A stretch of 24,010 bases of DNA from Choristocarpus tenellus KU-1152 (GCA_964200185.2 CAXNAD020000229.1:1-24010), one strand, 5' to 3'. Shown: positions 1 through 11,384, counted from the first letter of the stretch. Numbers and translations are program-made. The notes: a model not told the origin generated them from the letters alone.

Positions 1-110
1 CCCCCCCCCCGCCGGCGAACATTTGGGTCAGATGGGGTCTTGGGTGAGGTTGATGATTTTGAGGCTGCTAGGCTTTGGAGGCAACCGAGCAATTGTGGTA
101 ACAGGGACAG
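1..110 (+). CDS. 3' part of an exon of an unrecognised gene cut by the left window edge
   Basis: Frame 1 is open from the first base and reads a basic then acidic stretch (PPPRRRTFGSDG, then LGEVDDFEAARLW), ending in phase 2 at GGGACAG followed by a GT donor. The donor lies at the first bases of a (GT)n(GA)n microsatellite at 111-139. A phase-compatible continuation is 779-855: TTTTTCAG acceptor, one base completing an Arg codon, then residues including NRSFGLISDSCRLKY, and a donor at CACAG/GTGTGT. A possible short terminal exon begins after the TTACAG ending at 960 and stops after about eight codons. The composition of the first exon (varied residues, acidic cluster) looks coding. The later exons are weak. 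No domain is recognised and no function is proposed. Confidence 0.45.
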
Positions 111-139
111 GTGTGTGTGTGTGAGAGAGAGAGAGAGAT
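111..139. repeat. GT/GA dinucleotide microsatellite at a predicted splice donor
   Basis: About seven GT units followed by GA units start exactly where the exon ending at 110 would be spliced, so the donor GT is the first repeat unit. Confidence 0.9.
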
Positions 140-778
140 AAAAAGTAATATTTGGGGTTATGTGTTACTCAACTATGTATTTAAGAGAAAGCGAAATGTT
201 TTTTTCACTATTAGATCGTATATGATGTATATGGTGTGTGTATGGTGCTTTGGTTTGCTCTCCATCTTGTACCCATATTTGTAATTTATGATTGGAGAAA
301 GATGATTGGTTTAGCACTATGAGCATGTTCTGTGTAGGGTAGGCATAGCATAGGTTTGCTTTGGTGTGGGAAGGCATTTTGTGTATTGAGAGTCTGGATC
401 TGGTTTGAGCCCCTAAAGTTGCTAAAGTGTTAACACATGTGTGTCTAAGATCTATAGAGTCAAAATTCAATTGAAGTTTGAACAATTGAATTACATGGAC
501 GAGAACCTGGGAAGGTGACTGCATGGTACTACACCTTCAGTGTGTTTACTTCTTTTGAGGTTAACTGGTGCATTCAATTGATGGCAAGGATATATATTTA
601 AATACTTTTGAGATTAACTGGCACGTTGGATGCTCATCTATGTACAGTAATCCAAGATTTTGAAATTGGGAGCTAATTGGATGTCTTCATATACAGTCAT
701 GTTCCAGGTTGCTGTGTTGAGGTGAGGTGTTAATCAATAGGTTCCACATACTGACATCAATCAGAACACATTTTTCAG

Positions 779-855
779 AAAGTATGTGAATAGATCCTTC
801 GGATTGATATCTGACAGCTGCAGGCTAAAGTACCATTCCTTCAGTCATTGCACAG
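779..855 (+). CDS. possible internal exon continuing the gene at the left edge
   Basis: A polypyrimidine run and TTTTTCAG precede 779. The reading frame is phase-compatible with the exon ending at 110 and stays open to CACAG/GTGTGT at 855. It encodes about 25 residues without a recognisable motif. The frame also runs on through the donor to about 983, so chance openness cannot be excluded. Confidence 0.22.
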
Positions 856-1269
856 GTGTGTGTCCTAGCTATGAAATCCGAAAGTACATATTTGGAGATA
901 TAAGGGAGAGCACATGTCTATGTACATTTTTTTTTTGGGGGGGGGGAGGGGGACTTACAGGAATAATTTTTTATGTTAACTGATATTTTGGATATTTTCG
1001 CATTGGGAAAGTGAAAAGTAACATACAAGGTGAAAAATGCAATAAACGTAACATCTGTATTGTATTTAGCGGTTGAAGCCTTCCAATACACCAATAGTTT
1101 TATTTTAGTTTGAAAACAAGTAACCAGCTCATTCCACACTAGAATAATAAACTACGGACTATATCAGAAAAGAGTTGAGAAACATCGGATGATGCACGCA
1201 CCTCAAACTACTACTAGACTGGCGATATATAGGTGATCTAGAAATAAGGGAAGAATGTTAGAAGTCAGT
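856..1269. other. no gene seen; poly-T/poly-G tract at 927-952
   Basis: This stretch is AT-rich with short, unconvincing open frames. A T10-G9 tract with a following G-rich run (927-952) accounts for the odd low-complexity residues in overlapping frames. Nothing else can be supported, apart from the weak terminal exon mentioned for the left-edge gene. Confidence 0.5.
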
Positions 1270-3180
1270 CACACCCTGTCTTGCCCGTCGGCTCAGTGTC
1301 TCCTGGTTGAAGCGATGAAGCACCTAGAAATTGCCACTTACACTGTTGCAGGCATACCTTGACTGATCTGTTCCTCTTGAAGCCCCCAGCCCCCTTACCA
1401 CCATGTCAGTTGTCATCTCATCAATGAATCACTCTGTGTATCAAGATACCAAAAGCTTTTCACCACAAAGGTGTTGAAATTAGAGCTGCAAGGGTAAAGA
1501 GATACCTCTCACTGGTTGTGCTCCCAGTCCTCTACAGCAGTAGCAGCACTATTCGATGACGATTTTGTATGTTGCAATAAGCTCGGACCTCTGCAAATGT
1601 CTTAACTATTAGTAGGATGAGGTCCTATTCCCATTAGGGTTCAGTGGCAGCGTTGGAAAGTGCCCCCAACTTGGAATACTTGGAATATCACATCCATGCG
1701 GATGGGGGATCCAATCCTTCACAGTGCAAGGGTTTCCCATCTAGCTACAGACAATGCCTAGTTGCCTGGCTATAGGTATGTGTGTGAATACCTAGTGTGT
1801 CTCACCTTCTGTATCCAGTCACAGAGCAGTGGTTAGACAGTTCCTCATCTACTGTCAAAGGTTGAGTAACTTTGATGCAAACTTCTGGGGATGGGGTTCG
1901 CCTTGGTGGTTTGAGGAGTTAGTACTTTCCCATGTATTTCCTCATTGCCAACACTGGCTACTGTGATATGCTGAAGTCATAACAAAGGCTCCTATTCGGG
2001 TCTCAGATCCACAGGGAGGTTTGCAAGCTGGGTGTGGAAGCCAATGAAGTGGACCCTTATTAGGAGACTGGTGATCTCATCATCTCATGCTGGGCCTGTC
2101 TTGTTGTCCCTCCCATATCCTGCGCTGCCAGGGTGTGGACTTTTGGGGCTTGTCCTGGAGGGACTGCCCCCCCCCATTATAACTTGGCCCAGTTTGCCCA
2201 ATGATTGCAGTGAAGTCCTTAGCGGGGACACCTGCAGGTATGATAGCATGGATTGATGCTATAATTGTCTGCACGGTAGGGCTGGAGTTGATGGCCTGAG
2301 GAAATTCCTTGGCAGAAGCCTCTTGCTGTCTTTCTAACAATCCTAGAAACACCACATGTTGACAATGGATCATGGAGGACAGATCTAAACTTGAGTGCTT
2401 GTTGGCATCTGTCTGGACTTGGACCTGCTGTTATGTCTCCAATTGAAGACACTTACATTCACACACCCCTTGAAAGAGCAGCTTCCTCAGTCAAGTCTGT
2501 CACCTCCATGATCCTTTTGAGTGCCCACAAAGATGTGTTGCCTAACTTGCTGCATGGGTGGACTTGGTAGTTGTGGTGGGATGATCAGCACCATGGCCAT
2601 AGGCCAAACAGGGAGAGAGGAACTAGGGGTCGAGGAGTCGTGTCACATGCTTTTCATCAATCTCGCTGGGGTGTAAAGACAAGTTCCATGATACAGAGCT
2701 AGGAAGCTCCCCTGCTGTAAGAGCTGGAATACAGGTCAGAGGTGCACCCAGGGAGACAAAACCATTGATGTCTGGTATCATGTTGATCCCTGATGCGATC
2801 AGGAGATCCAATTCTGACTGTAAAGGATGGCAAGGTATAAAAGTTAAGGTGTGGTACCAGTGCATTTGGGAACATAGTCCACCCGACAGAGTAGTTTAAT
2901 CAAACATACACTCACTGTGTGCTCAGCACAATAGGTTAGGCACTTGAGGGTTTCTTGCCCTCTCTGGACATTGTTCAATATAACCCAGCCAAGGAGTCAC
3001 CCACCACTCTGTTCCACTGGTGCATCACCACTACCAGAATTTGTGGGAAGGGCTTCCTCTTGAGTTGGTCACCTCAAGAAGCCTGTGGTTGAGAGACTGT
3101 AACCAATTAAGGATGAAGTATTCCTGTGTTTCATGAGGAACCTGAATACCAATCATACTGGTACCCATCTTTTTGAACAA
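1270..3180 (-). mobile_element. decayed non-LTR retrotransposon (reverse transcriptase fossil)
   Basis: On the minus strand, short blocks in shifting frames follow the order of the C-terminal half of LINE-type ORF2 proteins. Around 2845-2730 a block reads SELDLLIASGINMIP followed by LGAPLT, like the motif that follows the RT palm. Around 2400-2230 there is a HDPLST stretch and then LGLLERQQEA and SSPTVQTIIASIHA, in the place of the downstream connector. Around 2040-2010 HTQLANLPVD stands where a W-L-x-x-L-P block is usual. Further weak resemblance continues towards 1300. Frames are broken many times, so no functional protein remains. The assignment is by recalled family pattern only; a decayed host gene is the main alternative. 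Confidence 0.4.
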
Positions 3181-3795
3181 TCTTGTGTGTGACTGTCATG
3201 TGAGATATCTCTGTTTATTGCTGCAAGGACGTTGAGGTTGATGGATTGTGGTTGTTCAAAGGTCTTTAGGGTCTACAGTTCACAACGAAGTCGTTGGTGT
3301 TGACTCACCCCTCCCCCTTTGATTCACCCTTGAGGAATTTATCACTTTTTGGTGCTGAGTGCTCACATCTATCCTCAGTGATATTGGGTTTTTTTAGTGA
3401 GTACACATATGCGTACTCTTGTTCTGAACGGTACTTAATATACTCTGTATATCTCTACCTGTCATTCAATGCTACTGCTGATGCATTTTTGGGGGGAAAT
3501 GTTGAAGAAATTAAATTGCTCCACCTGACTTTGTGTTATGCCAATATGCTTCAGCTTTATGAGGTGTTTTTTTAAGGAATATACACCTTGAGTTGCAACC
3601 CCCAATGGTATGGTATAAATGTATATATGTTGTCACTAACCAATGACTGCAATACAGCTTTTAAGTATGGCAAATCCAATGCCGTTATGGTGCCTTAACA
3701 ATAAATCCATCTCAAAATCTTACCCCTTTGGATACTTCTGCTTGAATTAATGTTGCCCTGGGGATATTTTCAACTTTGACGATGCATGGTATAAA
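3181..3795. promoter_or_regulatory. upstream region of the 3-exon gene; no gene seen
   Basis: No coding frame with splice support is visible. A TATAAA occurs near 3614 and another immediately before the chosen start codon at 3796. The second is too close to act as a core promoter for that start; the first is possible but AT-rich chance matches are common. Confidence 0.25.
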
Positions 3796-6067
3796 ATGGC
3801 ATGTACTAATGGCAGTGGGTTAGGTGAGGGCAGTGACGACAGCCCCTGGGATAGCAAGAGTGAAAGTGGAGAATGGGAGAAACACCACGCTCTTGACCAA
3901 GAAGAGGACAGGACCCCACTCCCCAGGTTGGTGAATGTTATCATGCTCCAAGAAGTATGGGATACACCTGCCCCATTTGGCTTTTTGCCTTTCATGCTGA
4001 CTCTCTTTTTTTTGCCTGGTTAGTTCTCGACTACAGATTTTACACTTTCTTGTTCTGGGTTGAAGTTTGTACAAAGGCTTGTTGTGTGCAGCATGTTTTG
4101 CTTTTGTTCTTTTTTTTTCCTTGTGGGGTCTTGGGAGATAGGAGATGGGGTATGTTTCTGCCTTGTTGTAATCTCTCGCCATCAAGTTGGCAAGGCTGCA
4201 AAGCACCTTTATAGTGCTGGAAAGTGCTGCAGAGATTAAATGTACAAGTTGACTTCTGAGAAGCTTGAGTTACCTGGAGTATGTATCCTGTCAGTAGTAG
4301 GAGCAGTAACAGAATCATTTCTTTTCTGCATGGCTTTTGGAAGTATTTTGTCCACCTTTTAAGAGTGCATAGTATCTCACCCTAGGGCCATTTGAATGGT
4401 CAAGATATTCTAGTGTGACGATTCCAAGACATGCTTGTCATTTGACTTGTCTCATGGCATGGATTACAATATTGGATAAGCAGTTTGTGACTATTGTACT
4501 TGATCAACACGACTCCTGGAAGATTTTTCCATTCTGCTTCTTTATTTGCCAAACCAAGTCCTTAAGAGGTTTGGTGAACTTTTGTTGCAAGTAGTGCACA
4601 AATCAGTAAACAATACCAACTAATAAGTCCCTCTACTTCCTGCAAAGGGACTGCAAGAATGAATAACCTTGTTCGTGTGGTCGATACCATTAGCCATGTC
4701 CATAGTGGGATATGCACACCTAGAATGCTAGTGCATATGCTTTCCTCACCCTAATGAAACATGTGACCACTTGTTGACACCTGCCCCAATCCTCAACCCC
4801 TATGCTCTGCGAACCTGTATTCACACTCATGATGTACTATGCTGTCATGTTTATTGCTGGTTAGGCGCAACAATGATCTCTACAATCTGGCTTTGTTTGA
4901 TGAGGGAGCCCCCCAGCGTATCAATACAATCTCACCAAACCGGCCACCACGACCCCAAAGGAGGGCCTCGCAGACCCAGGGAACACCCTCTCTGCTAATG
5001 GGGAGTCCATTGCAGATGGGACGGATGCGGCTATCTTTGGTTCGAGCACTAAGCCTTGACAGTTGGAGTCCCCGCCTGAAGATAGCGCCACTTGACTCCA
5101 GCCCAGTATCTTCATCTTCAGGCGTGGAACAGGAGGTTGGATCGGGGGGAGAACAGCATAGCCCTTGGGGGTCATCGTTGCAATCGGAGGGGGAAAGCAT
5201 TGATAAGGGGATAGAGTTGGTGGGTAGGTTGAAAGAGACTGAGTTGATGGAAGACCTAGGTGGTGATGAGTGGGTCTGCTGGCCTGAGAGGAGCCCATCT
5301 GCTGTGGACGAAGAGCTGGAGGCTGTTACGGGAGAATCTTGGAGTGATGGTGAGTGTGTATTTGAGCAGCAGCTTTAACTGTCCTGAGAAGTCTGGACAG
5401 ACATAAATGGATGGTGGATTGGGTGGGAGAAATTTGATTGCAGTAGAGTTTTTGGGATGGAATCTACTGTTTGTGGGATGTGTAGAAGCACAGTGCTCCC
5501 TGTGTGTTGGATTGATGATGCGGTTGCCTTAATTAAAGAACATGAAAAAGTGCAATATGGGACTCTTGAATATTTTATTCTTGGTTTTCTCTTGTCTTGA
5601 GTATTCTGGATATCAACCCTGTCTGTCACGTCTGGTTGTTGTGATTGGTTGACTTCCCAGAGCCAGCAGTCACGCCTGATTCTGCTGCCTCAGGCTACAG
5701 CCGCAGCGAGGGCTCTTTAACAGCAGGCGATGAATCCTTCACAAGCATAGATCGTTGTTCAACTGAAGAAGAAAGTAAGGAGGAAGGATTGGACAATGGT
5801 GATGATGATGATGGATACCTTCACAGAATTCCCATTGTACACCGCTGGGTGGCGCCAAACCCTGCTGCTCCTGATGTGGCAGGTAGGCAGCACTTAGGGA
5901 ATCTCCTCTGGGAGCCTGAACCACGGGAACACGTTCCAGTTAGACTTGTGCCATCTATGATGCATGAAAGCTTTTGTTCTGATGATCAAGAAACCCGAAG
6001 CGCCACTTTTGATAGAAGAGCTGGTGGCATTCTCCAGAGGTCTCTCACTGCACCTCAGATATGGTGA
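3796..6067 (+). CDS. acidic, Ser-rich protein of unknown function (3 exons, about 340 aa)
   Basis: Three exons join in matching phase: 3796-3926 (donor CCCCAG/GTTGGT, phase 2), 4865-5349 (acceptor GGTTAG, donor GATG/GTGAGT, phase 1) and 5661-6067 (acceptor TTCCCAG, stop TGA). Together they give 1023 bases, 340 codons plus stop. The start is well constrained: an in-frame TAA sits at 3748-3750 and no AG acceptor occurs between it and the ATG at 3796. The protein begins with an acidic Ser/Gly segment (GSDDSPWDSKSESGEWE), has a basic Pro/Arg stretch (PNRPPRPQRRASQ), a Ser/Glu-rich middle, an acidic run (GLDNGDDDDGYLH), and ends RSLTAPQIW. It appears largely disordered, with no membrane segment, signal peptide or catalytic motif. 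It may be a regulatory or scaffold protein, but that is a guess from composition. An alternative splice to an exon at 6331-6395 is possible. Confidence 0.65.
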
Positions 6068-7802
6068 TTCTTGACAGTCTCCATGACATTGTATCTCATG
6101 ACTGCTGTGTGAAACACTTATATTTTGTGCATGGAGAGCAAGGAAGTTCAGAATTCAAGGCAGCATGAACAGGACGAACTGATGTGTAATTTGTAAGATG
6201 TGATCACTTCCACTTTTGACTACGAGAGAGCAATACTTGAGGTTTTTCTATTTGGAATATGATAGAAAAATGTACTGTAGTTTTAGTGAGGAATGTGTGT
6301 ATATTGGTGGGTTGTATCTTTTTTTTGCAGAGGTGGTATACCACTGGGAGAGGATCAAGAGACACAAGAGTGCACACACCTCTCCTCTGCCCAGGTGAGG
6401 AGTCGACGCCAATAATGTTTGTATTGAAACACTTATTTTTTGCATGGACTACACATCAGCAGGATGTATTGAGTCCCCTTAGCTGAGATGCGGCATTGTA
6501 GTTGTGTTGAGGTATCTACTTCCTATTGTGGAGTTGATGGCATATGTACATGCATGAGTGGGAGCATTGACTTTGTTCCAGTGGAAACCCGATAGCTCTT
6601 TCCCAATACTTGCCTTTGTAAACTTTCACCCATATGTGCCTATTGCTTTGCGTGTTGGTGTGTGAGAATTTCAGGAAGCATGTGGTTGGTTATTGGGATG
6701 AAGCAGTATGGAGTCGCTTCATGTCAAACCTTTCTGGAGATCTTGTTGCTTCCACTTGTACCGGCATGATTATGAAATTGAAACTGTCAATTACAGCTGT
6801 ACTTATCTGATATGGGTGTCTGTTGCTGTTGATGTCTTTGTGGTTCATAGTAGTGTGAGATTGTGAATAGTTGTGAACTTGCCTTTCCTGTTGAAAAGGA
6901 GGACAGTCTCATTCTTTACAAAAAGGTCACCCCATCCTTTCATGTTGCATGTTATAAGAGTTTTGATGTGTTGTCTCTTGACTAGAACAGTGTTTATCCC
7001 TATTGCGTTTCCTGCATGGAGTCAGGGTTAACACAATGTTCTAGCTTCTTTTAATTTTTATGTGATACTTTTTTACCTGTCAGGGAAGCATGAATTAGTG
7101 CAGTACTTTCCCTCCCCTCTACCATTCGGTCCCAATGATAGTTTGTGTCCAATCTTTGGATGGATTCGAGTATCACTCTTCCCTCTACACTTAGGTTGCT
7201 TTGATGTTTACATTCACTCCCTGATTTAATTTTAGAATTGTTGACAACCTTTCTGATAAGTCTCAGGTTTTGCGACACCTTCACCTACAATGGTGTTGGA
7301 TGCCATTATATTTGTGAGTTTTTCTCCACACGATGGTGTGGTCCTTGAGTTTGCCGGAAAGTGCTTGAAGTGGCACGTATCCTTGTGAATCTTCACAACT
7401 TTTTCGTTGCTGTATTGACATCTGTGTACAATAGTGGTACCTGAAAGCATTTCCTGGGGGCACCAAAGAAAAGTGCAACGCATGTTGAAAAGCAACCAAA
7501 AGAAATATCTTCATCTATGCAGATGGCTGTCTACCTGTGCGGCAATGTCTACTATTCACTCAAGATCAATTTGAGTTCAATAGGGATATAATGTACACAA
7601 TTTACCAAATCGTTCATTTGATTGGAAGGAAACTCTACCATCCTGTTGCAAAGTCCATTTTATGCTTCTCAAATGCAAGATAAAAACAGAATCAACTAAG
7701 TTCAATGGTGGCGATCCATGTAAAAACAAGTTAAGACCAATTTATTAGCCTCAAAGATGCCAAACTCCAGAGCAGGTAAAACATGCAGTAATTATCCTAT
7801 CA
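6068..7802. other. convergent intergenic stretch, no further gene seen
   Basis: This lies between the 3' end of the plus-strand acidic protein gene and the 3' end of the minus-strand PsbP-like gene. It is T-rich, with only short open frames. Apart from the possible exon at 6331-6395 nothing with splice signals or protein-like composition was found. It should hold both genes' 3' untranslated regions and polyadenylation sites. Confidence 0.45.
6331..6395 (+). CDS. possible alternative 3' exon of the acidic protein gene
   Basis: A strong acceptor (poly-T then TTGCAG) and a good donor (CTGCCCAG/GTGAGG) flank 65 bases encoding VVYHWERIKRHKSAHTSPLP. Its entry phase fits a donor inside the third exon at 5881 (GATGTGGCAG/GTAGGC), joined through a Glu codon. 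Using it would replace the last 62 residues of the main model. A next acceptor at about 6461 would then give a stop within three codons. Confidence 0.35.
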
Positions 7803-10800
7803 TCACGCTGAGGGTCCAAGGCGGATTCCGTTGACAACAAGTCCCTCAAGCTGGAAGGAGTCAGCCACAGCTTTCATCTTATCCTTTGCCCCACCCTCAT
7901 TGTTCCAATCCGTGCTGAGGGCCCCTGTAAAACAAACAAGAGTAAAAATAGAAGGAAGTGGACATACTCAGCATGTCTTTCTTTAATTCTAAAAAAAAGC
8001 TATGCTCCAAACATACTATTTCGCAAAACCTTCAATGATTCAGGTCCCATTCCACTCAGTACAGTAGTAGTGATGACTATTAGTAATCTAACCAAAACCC
8101 TCATGCATCCATCATGCAGTGCGCTGTGCTGAGTCTAACCAGTGTACTAAAGACAGGATAGTAGGCGATCATAGCAAAGTGGTATTGCAAAGACTTGAGA
8201 CCCTAGAACAGTAGATGAGTTGATGTTCAGTTCTCTCCAGGGTATCTTGGATGTGAAACTGTGAAAGACATCCATTCCTACTCAGCTCCTATAACTCCAT
8301 GGCAACAAATAAAAGTAAATTCGGATTCTGCCATTAATACACGTGTGTGTATCTGTAAAACATTTTATTTACCCTTGAAAAGTTTTCCTGGTTCCAAAAC
8401 ATGTATTGCAACATAAATGGTTGTGTTGTAACTGAAAAGAGCAAGTCGATAGAAAGGGGGGATCATCCGCGATCACTCAGTGCCTGATATACCTGCCTAG
8501 ACGGGGGGTCTACTAAAATGTGATCCATCCTGCGTTGTGAGGAGCATGTATATGAGTAGGTAGGAAGAAGGGAATGATCTGAGTAGTTTCCTCAAGTTCC
8601 AAGGACTCCAGATTGTAAGTAGAGAAATTCGCTCACCAGACCAAATGACGGCAAAGGTCCCATCCCCCCTCATGATTGCCTTCACATATGTGTTTCGGAA
8701 CAGCTCACTGACCCCTTGATCTTGCAAGAGGAGATCCGGGCGTTGCACTGGAATCTGTGATCTCATCATAAACTAGGTGAGACATCACACGACAAATGGA
8801 ATGAGCGCATTGCACAACCTCTTCTTAATCAGGAGAAGAAAATGTGCTGCGTTGGTTACAAGTTCAACTGGTCCAAACACGCACGCTGGTCTTGAGCACA
8901 TTGTGTGCAGCCTGGGCCTTCCATGCTAGTACTAACACAGAACACATTTTTTTCAATGACATCAACTCTCACTGGTGGAGCCATGTAAAGCAGTGTCTGT
9001 CAATGAGGCCACAGTATACTCTACAACCCTTAATTCCTTCCAATCTAATGGTCTAATAAAGAGACAAAGTTGGTAACACAGTCACTTGGAGAACTCTACC
9101 AGTAATCTGCACCTCTATGAGAGTATTATGACAGTTTTTAAAAATTAAAATATATCACTAGTAGTCAAGAACTGAACTAAGTGCCCCAGCATTTCATGGT
9201 GGTGCTGAGTTTTTCTCACAAAGAATTTTGCACCTCAAGTGTATCCCCCTTGAGTGAAACCGTGCTGGGGATGACCTCACTCTCTTTCTTCAAATTTCCT
9301 GCCGCATCCTGGTCTCTCCGAAACTTGAGGAGATCTGCTGCTTTTTGAGCCGTCCCAAGAGATTCCCACGTGGCAAAGTCACCAAACGCAGGTAATCCTG
9401 CAGCAGTGGCAACCAAAGAGGATACACCATAGTTTATCAAATCAATTGTCAGCATATGCACAAAACAAGTCAACTTCAGTGTTCATAGTATCCACTCAGG
9501 GAAGGTTATGAGGGCTTTAGAGATCCCCAAATGCAACCCTCCGTAGGCATACACTTACTGTTGTCCTTTTTGAGGTCAAGATTTTATTAAAATAACATAG
9601 CGACGGCAGGGGGTTCATACGCCCCTGACACACTGCAACAAATGTAAGAACAAGAGAGTAACTATAGCGTTCTAAAATGGATCCTGCATAATACACCATC
9701 TACCCAGAATTCTGGTTTCACTGCTGATACCGCAATTAGACTCTTCCGAGTTTGTAAGTTTTTCCAAGTCCTTCCAGCGACGAAACCAGTGGATGCAAGA
9801 CTGGCTCGTGAGGCATGGACGTTGCACTACATCTCTGTCCCATCACATGTATCTCCGTCTATTAGTCCTTGTGCCCCTTGTTTGTTAGAGCTACACAGTA
9901 AATGAATTAACAATGCTGCTTGCCACACTCCAAACCCTGGAATCAAATGTTCGCCTAGGCACATGATCCGCGCTCTGACTTGCCGATCAAATGCTGACAT
10001 ACAAACGCCCTCTTGACACCTACGGGCACTCACCAGCCTCTGACAAGAGGCTCACAGTGTTGATGAGCTGGATGGACACTACCTCCGCCTTGTTGTAGTC
10101 CCCACAAACGAAAACCGTCCCTCGCTTGTCTTTCTTGCGTTCAGTACGGAGAAAATTTGTTGGTAGTCGGCATCGAAAGATGCCTCGAGAGTCTGTGTAG
10201 TCTGCTAGGAACGGGGCAGTATCCGGTGCTGGGACAGCATAGAAAGGGATGCGGAGACCAGAAATCAGCAAGACCAATGCATTTTCCACACCGCACAGTA
10301 TCCACAGCTGGTGCTTGGAAGCAACAGCAAAATAGGACAACAGCAGTATTTCTGTCCATTGACAGGTACTTGGAGGCATTCACAATCATTATGTTGCACC
10401 TTGTGTCTCGACGGCCTGGGATCCAGCTGGTTCCCCCACAATTGCCATTGCTGACGCAGCTCCTAGCACCGAGAATTTGAGAAAGACAGATCTCCCAATC
10501 ATCTCTCCTTCTTGGTTGATCATAGTGCATAAATGCTGGCAAACTGGGAGGGACTTAGACACCATGGGGCTGATCAGCAGGAGTGGCGGCAAGTAAGGAG
10601 CGAGAGAGAGGGAGAGAAAAGGCAGTTAGTGATCAATAGAGCTCACTTTCATTGTACTCACAGGAAGTTGTAGATGACAGGAGGCGACTTGCCTTGGGTA
10701 TAACACAAGGAGGTGACTAGTATGATGAAAAGACAGCATCGATCACCTTGGCAGTCCAACATTTGTAGCACCAAGAGGAAACGGTGAGCAACAAGGGGAC

Positions 10801-10907
10801 GACAAATGAAAGGCCAGCGTGCAACGCAATATGCCCAGCGCAGCTAAAAGAGAAAAAACATTGATGACGCTACATAGACGTTCAAGCCCTACTAACAGAT
10901 GCTTCAT
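7803..10907 (-). CDS. PsbP-like thylakoid lumen protein, nuclear-encoded, 7 exons, about 308 aa
   Basis: Exons in coding order: 10907-10747, 10692-10662, 10535-10400, 10228-10034, 9397-9234, 8754-8637, 7924-7803. Phases agree at all junctions and total 927 bases. The leader has three parts. A hydrophobic signal peptide (INVFSLLAALGILRCTLA) is followed directly by Phe. Next comes an S/C/P-rich transit stretch. Then a second hydrophobic segment (VFLKFSVLGAASAMAIV) ends in a GSQA cut site. The mature part starts near PDTAPFLADY, contains the PsbP-type opening (GIFRCRLPTNFLR), an LPAFGDFATWESLGTAQKAA helix block, and a C-terminal block ending KMKAVADSFQLEG. In PsbP relatives such lumenal proteins assist photosystem II or other thylakoid complexes; the exact role here is unknown. 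Two donors are the unusual GTGCAA (10399 and 9233), and exon 2 uses an AAG acceptor, so these junctions are least sure. A tiny exon between exons 5 and 6 may be missing. The chosen Met puts the signal peptide at the N-terminus; the frame is open further upstream. Confidence 0.75.
10743..10907 (-). other. ER signal peptide and plastid transit leader (first exon of the PsbP-like gene)
   Basis: The first 32 residues have a short basic/hydrophilic start, a hydrophobic core and a predicted signal-peptidase site at TLA/FHLSS. Phe at +1 of the transit part is the known sorting requirement for red-derived secondary plastids of stramenopiles and cryptophytes. This supports a complex-plastid host. Confidence 0.65.
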
Positions 10908-11099
10908 AGTTACAGGAGTTAGAGGAGGTTGAGATGAAGATATGAAGAAATTGAGGTTGGTGTTTCTGTAGCGCCACAGATTGTTTTCATGTGGAACAAA
11001 TATCGTCTTTGTTTTGGTCACAAATTCTGGATTATTATTATTTTTATTCCTTGTTTGCAATTCACTCGTTCCCCTTTCCTTCCCCATTTCCCCCTACTT

Positions 11100-11212
11100 A
11101 TGACCAGCCCAGTGCGACCTCTTCGCCACTGGTTTCCTAGTTACCCCCCACCTCTAATGACCAACCAGTGCGAACCCCCTTCGTCGCTGATTTCCCCCCA
11201 ACCCTTCAACCC
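11100..11212 (+). repeat. two imperfect tandem units of about 57 bases
   Basis: Units at 11100-11156 and 11157-11212 share ATGACCA, CCAGTGCGA, CTTCG, CGCTG and TTTCC in the same order, followed by a C-rich spacer. A third, shorter echo (TTTCGGGGCTGATTTCC) occurs near 11363. The surrounding 11000-11385 is pyrimidine-rich without a supported gene, and may be the 3' flank of the adjacent DIRS-like element. Confidence 0.6.
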
Positions 11213-11384
11213 CACACAAGTTACCACTCCACTCACCCCACACCACTCAACATCACTCAACACCACTCCATAATCATCCCAGAACACCCCTTCATCATCC
11301 ACTTCATAGCGTGCCTTTGAGCTAGAAGACATCTACCCTGCCCAAACTTGACCTCCCCTCCCCTTTCGGGGCTGATTTCCTCCT

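Noticed and set aside
165-524. 119-codon minus-strand open frame
   Set aside because: It would lie in an intron of the plus-strand gene at the left edge; no recognisable motif or splice support.
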